Source of the DNA: Pantoea sp. AS-PWVM4 | GTDB lineage: Bacteria; Pseudomonadota; Gammaproteobacteria; Enterobacterales; Enterobacteriaceae | DNA length: 64,000 bases | Assembly: GCF_000468095.1 (NCBI RefSeq) | Contig: NZ_ASZC01000022.1 | Coordinates: forward strand, 54,249-118,248 | Direction of reading: 5' to 3' | Part shown: positions 20,035-30,046 of the stretch, piece after piece | Layout: the number at the start of each line of letters is the position of its first letter | How positions within the stretch are numbered: the first letter of the stretch is position 1 | Notes under the pieces: model-generated | Told to the model about the DNA's origin: nothing | Database searches by the model: none | Seen by the model: only the letters and a program-made list of their open reading frames with translations | Program-made: the position numbers and the translations under genes

Positions 20035-23000
20035 AAATCCTGACGCTGCGTTTTAAAAACCTCAACGCCCTGCGCGGAGAATGGTTTATCGATTTTCGCC
20101 GTGAGCCGTTTGCCAGTAACGGTTTGTTTGCCATTACCGGGGCCACCGGCGCCGGTAAAACCACCCTGCTCGATGCCATCTGTCTGGCGCTGTATCACCA
20201 GACGCCACGCCTCGGCGTGCTGTCACAAACCCAGAACGAACTGATCACCCGGGATACCGCCGAATGCCTCGCCGAGGTGGAGTTTGAGATCAAGGGTGAA
20301 GCCTGGCGTGCCTTCTGGAGCCAGAACCGCGCCCGTGGTCAGGCCGACGGCAAATTGCAGGCTCCGCGCGTTGAGCTGGCGCGTTGTGCCGACAACCAAA
20401 TTGTTGCCGACAAAGTGGGCGACAAATTAAAACTGATCGAAACCCTATCCGGTCTTGATTTCGCCCGCTTTACCCGCTCAATGATGCTGTCGCAGGGGCA
20501 ATTTGCTGCCTTTTTGAATGCCAAACCGGGCGAGCGCGCCGAGCTGCTGGAGGAGCTGACCGGCACTGAGATCTACGGGCAAATCTCAATCCAGATTTTC
20601 GAGCGCTACAAAAGCGCGCGTGCCGATCTCGATACGCTGCGCGCCCGCGCCGGAGGAATGTCGTTGCTGGATGAGACGCGGCGGGCTGAGCTGGCAAGTC
20701 AGTTGGAACAACTCAATGCAGCCGAGGTCACGCTGAACCAGCAGCTCACCACTGCGCAGCAGCAACAACAGTGGCTGAGTCAGTCACAACAATTGGCTGG
20801 CGAACAGCAGCAGGCGCAACAGGCGTTGCAGGCGGCAGAAAACGCGTGGCACCAGGCCGAACCTGAACGTCAGAGGCTGGCGCGCGCCGAACCGGCGGAA
20901 AAATTACGCGATAAACTGCAACAGCGCACACAGCTGGAACAGGAAAATATCGCCCTCGCCCGGCAAATGCAGCAGGTGCAAGCGCAGCATCAACAGGCGA
21001 TCCATGCCCAGCAGCAAGGCGAAGCACGTTTCCACACGGCCCAACAGGTGCGCGAGCAGGCACAGCACGCACAACAACAACTGGAAACGCTGCTGACCGA
21101 GCAGGTCATCCCACTTGATCAACACATCGCGACCCTGCAACAGCAGGTCAGCGACCAGCAGCGCCAGATAACGGCGCAACAGCAGTTGGTGCAGCAAAAC
21201 AGCACCGCACTCAGCCAGCAACAACAGGAGAGTGAACGCTTACAACAACTGTGGGATGAGCAGCAACAATGGCGCACCCGCGAAGCCAGCGTCGCGGCCT
21301 GGGGCGAGCATCTGGCGCGCTGGCAATCCGACATTACCCGGCTGGATGAACGTGAGCTGGCCGTCACCCAGTTGAGCAATCAGCAACAGCAGCAACAACA
21401 GCAGCTTGACCAGCTCCAGCAAGCTTTCGCTGCCCGTCAGCAGGCGCTGCCGGCCGCGCCTCCTGCTATCGATCAGGTCCGTGATACGTTAGCGCAACAT
21501 CAGGTGCAACGTGCATCACGTCAGCAACTGACCCTGTTGACGGCGCAGTGGCGTTCACTCCAGCCACAGCAACAACAACGTCAGGCAAAACTGGATACGC
21601 TCTCCCAGCAATATCAGGCGGAAGAACAGGTTTTACAGGCGCTGCGCGAGGAGTGGAAGCGTGAGAATCAGGCGATGCTTGATGTGCAGACCATATGTGA
21701 CCAGGAACGCACAATCGCTCAACTGTCCGATGAACGTGCCCGCTTGCAGCCTAATCATCCTTGCCCGCTGTGTGGTTCCTGTCAGCATCCAGCCATTGAG
21801 CAATATCGCCAACTGGAACCTGGCGAGAATCAACAGCGTCTTGCGGCATTGCAAACTCGTGTTGCTCAGCTCAAAGAATCCGGCACCGCCAAAGGTGAGC
21901 AGCAACGCCTGTCATTGCTGCAACAGCAGGCGTTGCAGCAGGAACTCAAGGAAATCGGGCAGCAGCTCAGCACGCTGAGTGAACAGTGGCAACGGTTGAC
22001 CGGTGAGCTGGCGCTCACCTTCACGCTGGAGCAGCAGGACGATGTGACCCGCTGGCAACGCGAGCAGGATCAGCAGGAAAATCAGCTACGGGAATGGCTG
22101 GAGCATCTGCAACAGCAGCAACTGGCACAGCAGCAAATTACCAGCGTGCAGCAGACGCTGAACGATCTCAACCAGCGTAGCGAAGCCGAGCGGGCTGCGT
22201 GGCAGCAACTCAGCCAACAACTGGCACAGCAACTGACCCAACATCAGCTCACCCTACCCGCGCGCGAGGCGCGTGAAGACTGGTTGAGCGCGTTGCAGCT
22301 ACGCTGGCAGAAATGGCAGGAGAGTGAGCGGTTACTCACCACCCTGCAACCGCAGCTGGCGAAAGCCAACAGCGAGCACCACAACCTGCAACAGAATCTT
22401 GCGCGTGAACAGCAGCGTCTCGCGGCGTTGCAACAAACGTTCAGCACCTTGCAACAGCAATGCAGCGAACAGCAACATCGTCGGCAGCAACTGTTTGGCG
22501 ACCGCCAGGTGCAGGCCGAACGTCAGGCGCACCAGGCGGCGCTACACAAATGCGAACAGGAAGTAGCGCAGCAATTACAGGCCTGGCAGCAGGCGCAAAG
22601 CGCCGCGCACAGCCTGGACGGCCAACGCGCGCAAATCGAACAGCAGCAACAGGCACAAACCGCTCGTCTGGAGGCAGCAACCCGAGATTTCCTCAGCGCT
22701 TTGCAGCGCAGTGATTTTGCCGACGAGGCCGCACTACGCGCAGCGCTGCTTGATGCTACCGACGTTGAGCAACTGCGTCAGCGTTTACAGGCGCTGGAAC
22801 AGCAGCATCAACAGCACATCACCCTGAGCCAACAACTGACGCAGCGCGCCACTGCCCACCAGCAACAACGTCTGGCCGAACTGAGCGACGAACTGGCGGC
22901 AGAGATCGGCCCCCGGCTGGAAAACTTGCGCGTGGCGCTACGCGACAACGCACGTCAACAGGGAGAGGCACAGCAACAGTTGTCCAGCGACACGCAACTA

Positions 23001-23558
23001 CGTGAGCAGCAGCAGGCGCTGTTGACGCAAATCAGCAGCCACGAAGCGGAACTGGTGCAATGGAGCCAACTTAACGAGTTAATCGGCTCCGCCAAAGGTG
23101 ACAAATTCCGCCGTTTCGCCCAAGGGTTAACCCTTGATCACCTGGTATGGCTGGCGAACCGTCAGCTCGATCGCCTGCATGGTCGTTATCTGCTGCAACG
23201 TCGTGCCACGGATGAGCTGGAACTGGATGTGGTGGATACCTGGCAGGCCGATGCCACCCGCGACACCCGCACGCTGTCCGGTGGCGAGAGTTTTCTGGTC
23301 AGCCTGGCGCTGGCACTGGCGTTATCCGACCTCGTCAGCCACAAAACCCGCATCGAATCGCTGTTCCTTGATGAAGGCTTTGGCACGCTGGATGCCGAGA
23401 CGCTCGACACCGCGCTGGACGCGCTCGATGCGTTGAATGCCAGCGGCAAAACCATTGGCGTTATCAGCCATGTGGAAGCGATGAAGGAGCGTATTCCGGT
23501 GCAGATCAGGGTACGTAAGATGAATGGTCTGGGATACAGCAAACTGGAATTGCCGTAA
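20031..23558 (+). CDS. sbcC: Exonuclease SbcCD subunit C, enlarged
   Basis: SbcC (Rad50 family) is the ATPase and coiled-coil arm of SbcCD. The 1,175 residues hold Walker [13 protein letters not shown] near residue 40, two long coiled-coil arms, the zinc hook CPLC (Cys578 and Cys581, almost exactly mid-protein), the ABC signature [20 protein letters not shown] and Walker [15 protein letters not shown]. It is about 125 residues longer than the 1,048 of E. coli. The extra length lies in the arms, which are very rich in glutamine. Translational coupling to sbcD is indicated by the ATGA overlap. Confidence 0.96.
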   Translation: MKILTLRFKNLNALRGEWFIDFRREPFASNGLFAITGATGAGKTTLLDAICLALYHQTPRLGVLSQTQNELITRDTAECLAEVEFEIKGEAWRAFWSQNRARGQADGKLQAPRVELARCADNQIVADKVGDKLKLIETLSGLDFARFTRSMMLSQGQFAAFLNAKPGERAELLEELTGTEIYGQISIQIFERYKSARADLDTLRARAGGMSLLDETRRAELASQLEQLNAAEVTLNQQLTTAQQQQQWLSQSQQLAGEQQQAQQALQAAENAWHQAEPERQRLARAEPAEKLRDKLQQRTQLEQENIALARQMQQVQAQHQQAIHAQQQGEARFHTAQQVREQAQHAQQQLETLLTEQVIPLDQHIATLQQQVSDQQRQITAQQQLVQQNSTALSQQQQESERLQQLWDEQQQWRTREASVAAWGEHLARWQSDITRLDERELAVTQLSNQQQQQQQQLDQLQQAFAARQQALPAAPPAIDQVRDTLAQHQVQRASRQQLTLLTAQWRSLQPQQQQRQAKLDTLSQQYQAEEQVLQALREEWKRENQAMLDVQTICDQERTIAQLSDERARLQPNHPCPLCGSCQHPAIEQYRQLEPGENQQRLAALQTRVAQLKESGTAKGEQQRLSLLQQQALQQELKEIGQQLSTLSEQWQRLTGELALTFTLEQQDDVTRWQREQDQQENQLREWLEHLQQQQLAQQQITSVQQTLNDLNQRSEAERAAWQQLSQQLAQQLTQHQLTLPAREAREDWLSALQLRWQKWQESERLLTTLQPQLAKANSEHHNLQQNLAREQQRLAALQQTFSTLQQQCSEQQHRRQQLFGDRQVQAERQAHQAALHKCEQEVAQQLQAWQQAQSAAHSLDGQRAQIEQQQQAQTARLEAATRDFLSALQRSDFADEAALRAALLDATDVEQLRQRLQALEQQHQQHITLSQQLTQRATAHQQQRLAELSDELAAEIGPRLENLRVALRDNARQQGEAQQQLSSDTQLREQQQALLTQISSHEAELVQWSQLNELIGSAKGDKFRRFAQGLTLDHLVWLANRQLDRLHGRYLLQRRATDELELDVVDTWQADATRDTRTLSGGESFLVSLALALALSDLVSHKTRIESLFLDEGFGTLDAETLDTALDALDALNASGKTIGVISHVEAMKERIPVQIRVRKMNGLGYSKLELP

Positions 23559-23681
23559 CCGCACGGTGCGGCAAATTCTGGTTTTATCGACACCAGGATG
23601 AATGCCATAGCATTTGCAGAGTCGGTCTGTAGACTGGAAAACGGGTGCAATCCGAACTTTCGCGAAAACTATGGCACATGA

Positions 23682-24110
23682 ATGAATTTAATTAACAAAA
23701 TGGCGAGTCTGGCAGGCGGGATAGCGATGATGGTGTCGTTGAGCGCCTGTCAAAATTTTCAATCCGATCAGAAAGATGCACAAGCAAATTTGTGTCAGCC
23801 TGAAATTGCGCCGGGTAGTGTATCGTGCAAATGGGCTGATGAGATGCAGCAAAAACTGGTACGGGCCTTCCACGATGCCAGCCACTATGCGGGCCAGCGT
23901 TGTCTGGTGCAACTGGAGTGGGAAAAAAGTGGACGCTATGCCGTCACCCAGACACAGGGCGATGAGCCACTGTGTCTGCGGGCCTGGCAACTGATTGGTC
24001 AATCGCAGGGATTACCGCCGCCGCCCGATCGCGGGCAGCCAGCGTGGTTTGGTTTTGCGCCGCAACAGGTCAGCTTGCCAGTCCATCTTGCCGCCACTGG
24101 CGCGGACTGA
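23682..24110 (+). CDS. Lipoprotein with a TolA domain III-like fold
   Basis: The 142-residue product has a lipoprotein signal peptide ending in LSAC (lipidated Cys23). The rest, from about residue 48, aligns by eye with the C-terminal domain of TolA: FHDASHYAGQRC matches FYDASSYAGKTC, GDEPLCLRAW matches the second disulfide cysteine region, and LPPPP matches IPKPP. Cys74 and Cys98 would form the domain's disulfide. TolA-III binds TolB, colicins and phage coat proteins, so a lipid-anchored copy could bind the same partners. The start lacks a clear ribosome site; Met7 is possible. The 3' end overlaps the convergent AraC gene by 41 bases. Confidence 0.75.
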   Translation: MNLINKMASLAGGIAMMVSLSACQNFQSDQKDAQANLCQPEIAPGSVSCKWADEMQQKLVRAFHDASHYAGQRCLVQLEWEKSGRYAVTQTQGDEPLCLRAWQLIGQSQGLPPPPDRGQPAWFGFAPQQVSLPVHLAATGAD

Positions 24111-25137
24111 TGCCGAACCAACGACGGAAGGCGCGGGAAAAGGCGCTCACCTCGGAATAACCCAGCAGCAGCGCCATTTCGGAAATCGGCAGTTGTTTCT
24201 GTTGCAGGTAATGGGTTGCCATCTCGCAACGCACCTTGTCCACCAGCGCGCTGAAGCTGATGCCCTCCTCGCGCAGACGACGCTGCAACGACCAGCTCGA
24301 CAGCCCCATTTTATCGGCAATCTCTTCCAGTACCGGTTCGCCCTGGATCAGCGACAGATTGACCTGCGAGCGCGCCTGCTCCACCACGCTCTGCTGGCTG
24401 GCGCTGCTGTTAAGGCGACGGATCGCATCCTGCATCACCATCAGCAACATCGGGTCCTGCTCCGGCATTGCACGCAGCAGATCGCGTTTCGGGATCACCA
24501 GCGAGTTGAAAGGTTGATCGAACCAGACCGGGGCATCAAAGACTTTGCAGTGCTCATGCCACTGCTCCGGGCGCGGATGTTCAAAATGCACCTCACGCGG
24601 TGCCCAGTTTTTCCCCGCCACATGACGAATCAGGTTGAGAAACATGCCGAGCGTCAACTCCGCATCCTGACGCCGCGACAAAATCGCCCCGTGACGCACC
24701 TGATAATCAAGCCGCCAGCAGTCGCCTTTATCCACCAACCGCGTCAGGGTATCGTGCTGATGCCACGGAAAAGCATTAACCACGTTATGCAGCGCCTGCT
24801 CCAGCGTCGGCGAGCACAGTCCGATGTAGCCAATCAGGCCTAATGACTGCGGTTTGAACTGCCTGCCGTAGTGCAAACCGAAGTTATCAAAACCAGAATG
24901 TCGCGCGGCCTCTTCCATCACGCGGCAATAGTTAACCAGACCAAGACTCAGGGTCGGACTGGCGAGCAGCTCGGAATCGATGCCGCTGATGCCAAAGATG
25001 CGATCCACATCGCCGCCTTTGCCGGTAATAAAGTCGCTCAGGCCGGTGGCCGCTGCCGCCAGCACACCACGGTTGCTGGCGCTGGCCTGAGCCGATATGG
25101 CGCTGAACGCCTCGGACTGTCTCATCAGTGAATTCAT
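24070..25137 (-). CDS. AraC family transcriptional regulator
   Basis: This 355-residue protein has a long N-terminal ligand-binding domain of the arabinose-binding-like type (PF12625) seen in OruR- and ArgR-type regulators, without a cupin signature. The C-terminal AraC double helix-turn-helix (about 255-350) includes the ISEMALLLGYSEVSAFSRAFRRWFG second recognition helix. The ATG at 25137 follows GAGGTCAGC. It lies beside a kinase and an ethanolamine permease, so it may control them. That link is inference. Confidence 0.88.
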   Translation of the reverse strand: MNSLMRQSEAFSAISAQASASNRGVLAAAATGLSDFITGKGGDVDRIFGISGIDSELLASPTLSLGLVNYCRVMEEAARHSGFDNFGLHYGRQFKPQSLGLIGYIGLCSPTLEQALHNVVNAFPWHQHDTLTRLVDKGDCWRLDYQVRHGAILSRRQDAELTLGMFLNLIRHVAGKNWAPREVHFEHPRPEQWHEHCKVFDAPVWFDQPFNSLVIPKRDLLRAMPEQDPMLLMVMQDAIRRLNSSASQQSVVEQARSQVNLSLIQGEPVLEEIADKMGLSSWSLQRRLREEGISFSALVDKVRCEMATHYLQQKQLPISEMALLLGYSEVSAFSRAFRRWFGISPRQWRQDGLAS

Positions 25138-25286
25138 GCTGACCTCACAGGATACGCAGGAGTGAATCGAATTACCGTATCCAGCAATTTTCGTACCAGG
25201 CGGGCAACGCAGAAAAAACGATGATCAGACGAGATAGTGAACGTGGCGAGCACCGTGACGGCGCAGCCACGCTCACTGATGGTGCA

Positions 25287-26291
25287 TCAGGCCCCGACCG
25301 GCAGCTGACTGTTTTCCAGATAGCGACGACACAGGCGTACCGAATGATCCGCCCAGCGTGGCCCAAGACTCAACGCCATCTCGGTTTCGGCATGGGATCC
25401 CATCCACGCGGTAAGCTGGATACGGCGCTGGATCAGCAGCGTCGGTACCAGCGCCATCTCTGCATCGCTGATATGCCCCACCCGCTCATAACCCCGGATC
25501 CAGTTCTCCACCCACTCTTCGGCACGCGGATGGTGTTCCACGAAACTGATCGCTGCCGCCAGATCGTGCAAATACCAACCCAGACCGCAATCGTCAAAGT
25601 CGATCACCCGGGTTTCCCCTTTGTGCAGCAGCAGATTCGTTAAACGCAGATCGGCATGGATCAACCCGTAACGATCCGCGCCTTTGCCAAACCCCTGCAA
25701 CTCCTGACCAACACGGGCGATCGCTTGTTCCACCACCTGATGATCAGCCGGATTGAGGTTGGGGGCGTCCTGCCAGCGTCCCCAGTGGCTCTGCTCGCTC
25801 ACCATAGTGTGATGATCCCAAATGATGCGCTGGAAGCCCTGCGGTTTCTGCCAGTTTTTGCTGTGCTGATGCAGGCGGGCAGTGATATGACCGAGCTGCT
25901 GGAAGGCTTTGGGATCGACATCGGTGGTCGGCATGTCGCCCTCGATCCAGTGGAACAGCACCGCATGGCGTATTTCGCCATCGGGCAGGTGCAGGGACAA
26001 CACGGTTTCGCCATCGTTGGCCGGGATCGCTTCCGGCACCATGATGCCAGTTTCGCGCAGTGCATCCAGCCACAGCAGTTCGCTGAGAATATCAGCTTTG
26101 CTGTGGTAGTCAGGACGATGCAGGCGCAGGGCGTAACGTTTCCCTCCCGCCAGCAACAGGAAAGTGGCGTTTTCGGAACGGCACAGCAATTTCAGCTCGC
26201 CCTGAAGTGCGGCGGGATAGCAGGCCAGCGCCTGTTGCGCCAGCACGGTGATTTCAGCATTTGTCAGGGTGTCGGATTGTTTGGCACTCAT
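25287..26291 (-). CDS. APH-fold phosphotransferase, possible amino-alcohol kinase
   Basis: The 334 residues show the aminoglycoside phosphotransferase fold, with catalytic loop HADLRLTNLL (His212, Asp214, Asn219) and metal-binding DFDD (231-234). This fold also includes choline, ethanolamine and homoserine kinases and protein kinases such as SrkA. It is not a typical resistance gene. It is divergent from an ethanolamine permease across a 263-base control region, so phosphorylation of ethanolamine or a similar amino alcohol is a reasonable guess. A broader small-molecule or protein kinase role is possible. Confidence 0.82.
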   Translation of the reverse strand: MSAKQSDTLTNAEITVLAQQALACYPAALQGELKLLCRSENATFLLLAGGKRYALRLHRPDYHSKADILSELLWLDALRETGIMVPEAIPANDGETVLSLHLPDGEIRHAVLFHWIEGDMPTTDVDPKAFQQLGHITARLHQHSKNWQKPQGFQRIIWDHHTMVSEQSHWGRWQDAPNLNPADHQVVEQAIARVGQELQGFGKGADRYGLIHADLRLTNLLLHKGETRVIDFDDCGLGWYLHDLAAAISFVEHHPRAEEWVENWIRGYERVGHISDAEMALVPTLLIQRRIQLTAWMGSHAETEMALSLGPRWADHSVRLCRRYLENSQLPVGA

Positions 26292-26351
26292 TCATCAGGC
26301 TCCAGGGATGACAACAGTGTTATCAGCATGGGATGACGTCGTCCTGACTGC

Positions 26352-26422
26352 TTGACCGCAGATGACCCAAAGTTGACCGCAGCGAGCATCTGGCACTTTT
26401 CTTGCGTCAGAGTTGACCGTGG
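26352..26422 (+). promoter_or_regulatory. Sigma-54 promoter with three direct repeats
   Basis: TGGCAC (26391-26396) and TTGC (26402-26405) with five bases between match the -24/-12 consensus of RpoN promoters. The expected start is near 26417, and the ethanolamine permease ATG is at 26555. Direct repeats TTGACCGCAG at 26352-26361 and 26373-26382 (21 bases apart) and TTGACCGTGG at 26413-26422 flank it and could bind a regulator. Confidence 0.75.
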
Positions 26423-26554
26423 AGGACAAAACTCACTGCGCCTGCGTCAAGTTTTCCCGTGAGAGGCAGCGGCATTATCCCCTTCACTGTAGCGCAAACG
26501 ATAAACCGGCGCGGTGAATCAACCGCACTCAACAATAACGACGGGGATAAGATT

Positions 26555-27919
26555 ATGACGAGCAAGCTCAAACCCACCCTGGGAACCCTGCATCTTTGGG
26601 GTATCGCGGTTGGCCTGGTCATTTCCGGGGAGTATTTCGGCTGGAGTTACGGCTGGGGCGTAGCAGGGACGCTGGGATTTCTCATTACCACGGCGCTGAT
26701 CGCCACCATGTACACCTGTTTTATTTTTAGCTTCACCGAACTGACCACCGCGATTCCACATGCCGGTGGTCCGTTTGCATACAGCCGCCGCGCCTTTGGC
26801 GAAACCGGTGGCCTGATCGCCGGTCTGGCAACGCTGATCGAGTTTGTGTTTGCCCCTCCGGCCATTGCGATGGCGATTGGTGCTTATCTCAACGTACAGT
26901 ATCCAGAACTCAACCCAAAAACCGCAGCGGTCGGTGCCTATCTGGTGTTTATGACGCTGAATATCCTTGGCGTGAAGCTGGCGGCAATGTTTGAGCTGGT
27001 AGTGACGGTGCTGGCGGTGCTGGAACTGCTGGTGTTTATGGGCGTGGTATCTCCGGGCTTCAGCATTGCCAACTTCGCCGCCAACGGCTGGGCCGGTAGC
27101 GAGCATTTTGGTATGCCTGCGGTGTCGGGTATTTTTGCCGCGATTCCTTTTGCCATCTGGTTCTTCCTCGCCATTGAAGGCGCGGCGATGGCGGCAGAAG
27201 AAGCCAAAGATCCCAAGCGCACCATTCCGAAAGCCTATATCACCGGTATTCTGACGCTGGTGGTGCTGGCGATTGGCGTGATGCTGCTGGCGGGCGGTGC
27301 CGGTGACTGGCGCAAACTGTCCGACATTAACGACCCGCTGCCGCAGGCGATGAAGATGATCGTCGGTGAAAACTCCAACTGGATGCATATGTTGGTGTGG
27401 ATTGGCCTGTTCGGTCTGGTCGCCAGCTTCCACGGCATCATCCTCGGCTATTCACGTCAGTTCTTTGCCCTAGCGCGTGCCGGTTATCTGCCACAGGGTC
27501 TGGCGAAACTGTCCCGCTTCCAGACGCCGCATCGCGCCATTATCGCCGGTGGCGTGATCGGTATCGCCGCGATTTACAGCGACGGCTGGATTAACCTGCA
27601 AGGCATGAGCCTGACCGCAGCCATGATCACCATGGCGGTATTTGGCGCGATTGTGATGTATCTGATGAGCATGCTGAGCCTGTTCAAACTGCGTCGTACT
27701 GCGCCGGATCTGGAACGCAGCTTCCGCGCCCCGGGTTACCCGATTGTGCCGGGCATCGCCCTGGTGCTGTCGCTGGTGTGTTTAGTGGCGATGCTGTGGT
27801 TTAACCCGGTCATTGGCGGCCTGTTTGTCGCGATTATGGTGGTGGGTTATATCTACTTCCTCGCGACCAAGGCGCAGCGCGACAACGCACCACAGGATTC
27901 GATGCTGGTCGGGGAATAA
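26555..27919 (+). CDS. eat: Ethanolamine permease, APC family
   Basis: The 454-residue protein has about twelve membrane segments. It has the features of the ethanolamine permease group: LHLWGIAVGLVISGEYFGW at the N terminus, an EFVFAPPAIAMAIGAYLN segment, and IEGAAMAAEEAKDPKRTIP after segment six. It would bring ethanolamine or a related amine into the cytoplasm. The ATG at 26555 follows GGGGATAAG; 32 further upstream codons in frame lie in the leader. No eutBC or microcompartment genes are near. A sigma-54 promoter about 150 bases upstream points to nitrogen-limited expression. Confidence 0.88.
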   Translation: MTSKLKPTLGTLHLWGIAVGLVISGEYFGWSYGWGVAGTLGFLITTALIATMYTCFIFSFTELTTAIPHAGGPFAYSRRAFGETGGLIAGLATLIEFVFAPPAIAMAIGAYLNVQYPELNPKTAAVGAYLVFMTLNILGVKLAAMFELVVTVLAVLELLVFMGVVSPGFSIANFAANGWAGSEHFGMPAVSGIFAAIPFAIWFFLAIEGAAMAAEEAKDPKRTIPKAYITGILTLVVLAIGVMLLAGGAGDWRKLSDINDPLPQAMKMIVGENSNWMHMLVWIGLFGLVASFHGIILGYSRQFFALARAGYLPQGLAKLSRFQTPHRAIIAGGVIGIAAIYSDGWINLQGMSLTAAMITMAVFGAIVMYLMSMLSLFKLRRTAPDLERSFRAPGYPIVPGIALVLSLVCLVAMLWFNPVIGGLFVAIMVVGYIYFLATKAQRDNAPQDSMLVGE

Positions 27920-27930
27920 GGAAACGTAAC

Positions 27931-27990
27931 GTAGCGGCGCGATTTATCGCGCGAGACACGAAAAAACCGCGCAATAAATTGCGCCGCTAC
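27931..27990. repeat. REP-like inverted pair, copy 5
   Basis: Arms at 27931-27952 and 27969-27990 are separated by 16 bases. The pair lies between the convergent permease and mak genes; its fold with A/T-rich loop could end both transcripts. Confidence 0.88.
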
Positions 27991-28005
27991 GTCACAGCAC
28001 TACAT

Positions 28006-28917
28006 TTAGTCTTTTAAAGGCCACAGCCACGCCGCACCACGCACGCCACTGGAATCACCATGCACCGCCTTCAACACTGGCGTTTCGCACTCGCGACCAA
28101 ACACCCACTGCTTCATCAACGTCGGCACGGTCTGATACAAACGATCGTTATTGCTCATCCCGCCGCCCAGCACGATCACATCGGGGTCCAATAGATTCAC
28201 CACCTGCGCCAGCGATTTTGCCAGACGCATTTCATAACGGCGCATCGCCAGCTCCGCCACCGGATCCTGCTGCTCAATCAGCTTGATGATCTCCGCCCCT
28301 TTCAGCGCGTTGCCGCTCAAGCGCTGATAATCAATGGCAAATCCGGTACCGGACACAAACGTCTCGATGCAGCCCTGCAAGCCGCAATAGCACGGTACTT
28401 CCGCACGATAACGCAGCTCATCTTCGTCCATCCACGGCAGTGGATTGTGGCCCCATTCACCGGCATTGCCGTTACCGCCAATGCGTGACTCACCATTAAT
28501 TGCCACCCCGGCGCCAGAACCGGTGCCAATAATCACCGCAAATACCAGCGGTTTTCCCGCACCGGCACCATCAACCGCTTCAGATACCGCCAGACAATTC
28601 GCGTCGTTGGCGATACGCACGTCACGATTCAGCGCCTGCGTCAAATCCTTATCCAACGGCTGACCATTGAGCCAGGTGGAGTTGGCATTTTTTACCCGCT
28701 GGGTATAGGGCGAAATGGTGCCCGGAATACCCAATCCCACCGTCCCCTGCTGCCCGGTCTTCTCTTCTGCCAGATGCACCAGATCAACAATCGCCTGTAC
28801 CGTCGCACCATAGTCGTCACGCGGGGTATTCACGCGGTGACGAAACAATTCCTGCCCCTGATCTGAGAGTGCAATCACTTCAATTTTGGTGCCGCCTAAA
28901 TCGATACCAATACGCAC
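28006..28917 (-). CDS. mak: Fructokinase/mannokinase Mak, ROK family
   Basis: Mak phosphorylates fructose (and mannose) at C6 with ATP. The 303 residues begin with [13 protein letters not shown], the ROK phosphate-binding loop. Catalytic Asp105 is in NDANC, and the zinc site comprises His157 with CYCGLQGC (Cys176, Cys178, Cys183). The length and the divergent position next to rdgC match the enteric mak gene (formerly yajF). The araJ gene found between mak and sbcC in E. coli is absent. Confidence 0.95.
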   Translation of the reverse strand: MRIGIDLGGTKIEVIALSDQGQELFRHRVNTPRDDYGATVQAIVDLVHLAEEKTGQQGTVGLGIPGTISPYTQRVKNANSTWLNGQPLDKDLTQALNRDVRIANDANCLAVSEAVDGAGAGKPLVFAVIIGTGSGAGVAINGESRIGGNGNAGEWGHNPLPWMDEDELRYRAEVPCYCGLQGCIETFVSGTGFAIDYQRLSGNALKGAEIIKLIEQQDPVAELAMRRYEMRLAKSLAQVVNLLDPDVIVLGGGMSNNDRLYQTVPTLMKQWVFGRECETPVLKAVHGDSSGVRGAAWLWPLKD

Positions 28918-29047
28918 GTTTTATTCCTCATTATTCGTTAGGTTGAGAGACACAGTAGAGAGCCGTTGCGGTAAAGGCAATGAAACCCAGCCGATGTTTC
29001 GCTATGATGCGCGCTGACTGATAGATTTCCCCCGGTAAGGAATCCCG

Positions 29048-29959
29048 ATGTTGTGGTTTAAAAATATGATGGTTTATCGTCTGAATCGTGACATTCCGCT
29101 GTCCGCAGACGATCTGGAAAAACAGCTCGATGCCTTCACCTTCTCGCCCTGCGGTAGCCAGGATATGGCAAAAACCGGTTGGGTTTCCCCTATGGGTAAC
29201 CGTAGCGAGGCGCTGACGCACGTAGTTAATGGTCAGATTGTGATCTGTGCCCGTACCGAGCAAAAAATTCTGCCTTCGCCGGTGGTAAAGCAGGCGCTGG
29301 AAGCCAAAATCGACAAGCTGGAAGCGGAACAAAGTCGCAAGCTGAAGAAGACCGAAAAGGATTCGTTGAAAGATGAAGTGCTCCACAGCTTGCTGCCACG
29401 CGCCTTTAGCCGTTTCAGCCAGACCTTTATGTGGATCGACACCGTCAACAATCTGATTATCGTTGACTGCGCCAGCGCAAAAAAAGCCGAAGATACCCTG
29501 GCACTGCTGCGCAAAAGCCTCGGTTCGCTTCCGGTGGTGCCATTAACCCTGGAAAGCCCGATTGAACTGACCCTGACCGAGTGGGTGCGTTCAGGCGAGC
29601 TGCCTGCCGGTTTCGCGCTGATGGATGAAGCCGAGCTAAAAGCACTGCTGGAAGAAGGCGGCGTGATTCGCTGTAAAAAGCAGGATCTGGTGTCGGACGA
29701 AATCGCTACCCATATCGAAGCCGGTAAAGTGGTCACCAAACTGGCGCTCGACTGGCAGGAGCGGATTCAGTTTGTTATCGCTGATGATTCGTCAGTGAAA
29801 CGCCTGAAATTCAGCGATACCCTGCGTGAGCAAAATGACGATATTGATCGTGATGATTTTGCTCAGCGTTTCGATGCTGATTTTATTCTGATGACCAGTG
29901 AACTGGCGGCATTGCTCAGTAATCTGGTGGAAGCTCTGGGCGGAGAAGCGCAGCGCTGA
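29048..29959 (+). CDS. rdgC: Recombination-associated protein RdgC
   Basis: RdgC forms a ring dimer that binds double-stranded DNA without sequence preference and restrains RecA filament formation. The 303 residues equal the E. coli length, with the family start [15 protein letters not shown] and the internal [17 protein letters not shown] segment. It is divergent from mak and about 5.5 kb from sbcCD, so three DNA-end or recombination genes sit close together. A ribosome site CCGGTAAGGAATCCCG precedes the ATG. Confidence 0.97.
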   Translation: MLWFKNMMVYRLNRDIPLSADDLEKQLDAFTFSPCGSQDMAKTGWVSPMGNRSEALTHVVNGQIVICARTEQKILPSPVVKQALEAKIDKLEAEQSRKLKKTEKDSLKDEVLHSLLPRAFSRFSQTFMWIDTVNNLIIVDCASAKKAEDTLALLRKSLGSLPVVPLTLESPIELTLTEWVRSGELPAGFALMDEAELKALLEEGGVIRCKKQDLVSDEIATHIEAGKVVTKLALDWQERIQFVIADDSSVKRLKFSDTLREQNDDIDRDDFAQRFDADFILMTSELAALLSNLVEALGGEAQR

Positions 29960-29966
29960 CTTATTC

Positions 29967-30039
29967 GTAGCGGCGCGATTTATCGCGCTTGTTGTTCGCA
30001 ACATTAGCGTCAATGGCGCGCGATAAATCGCGCCGCTAC
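29967..30039. repeat. REP-like inverted pair, copy 6
   Basis: Arms at 29967-29988 and 30018-30039 are near-perfect inverted copies. The pair lies between convergent rdgC and the orphan gene, starting 8 bases after the rdgC stop. Confidence 0.88.
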
Positions 30040-30046
30040 AGAATAT

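Noticed and set aside
20760..22900. Dense CAG/CAA repeats
   Set aside because: They are glutamine codons in the coiled-coil arms of sbcC, in frame and irregular, not a microsatellite of separate origin.
26519..27433. 304-codon open frame on the minus strand
   Set aside because: It is opposite the ethanolamine permease and has shadow-like composition (many His, Gln and Arg).
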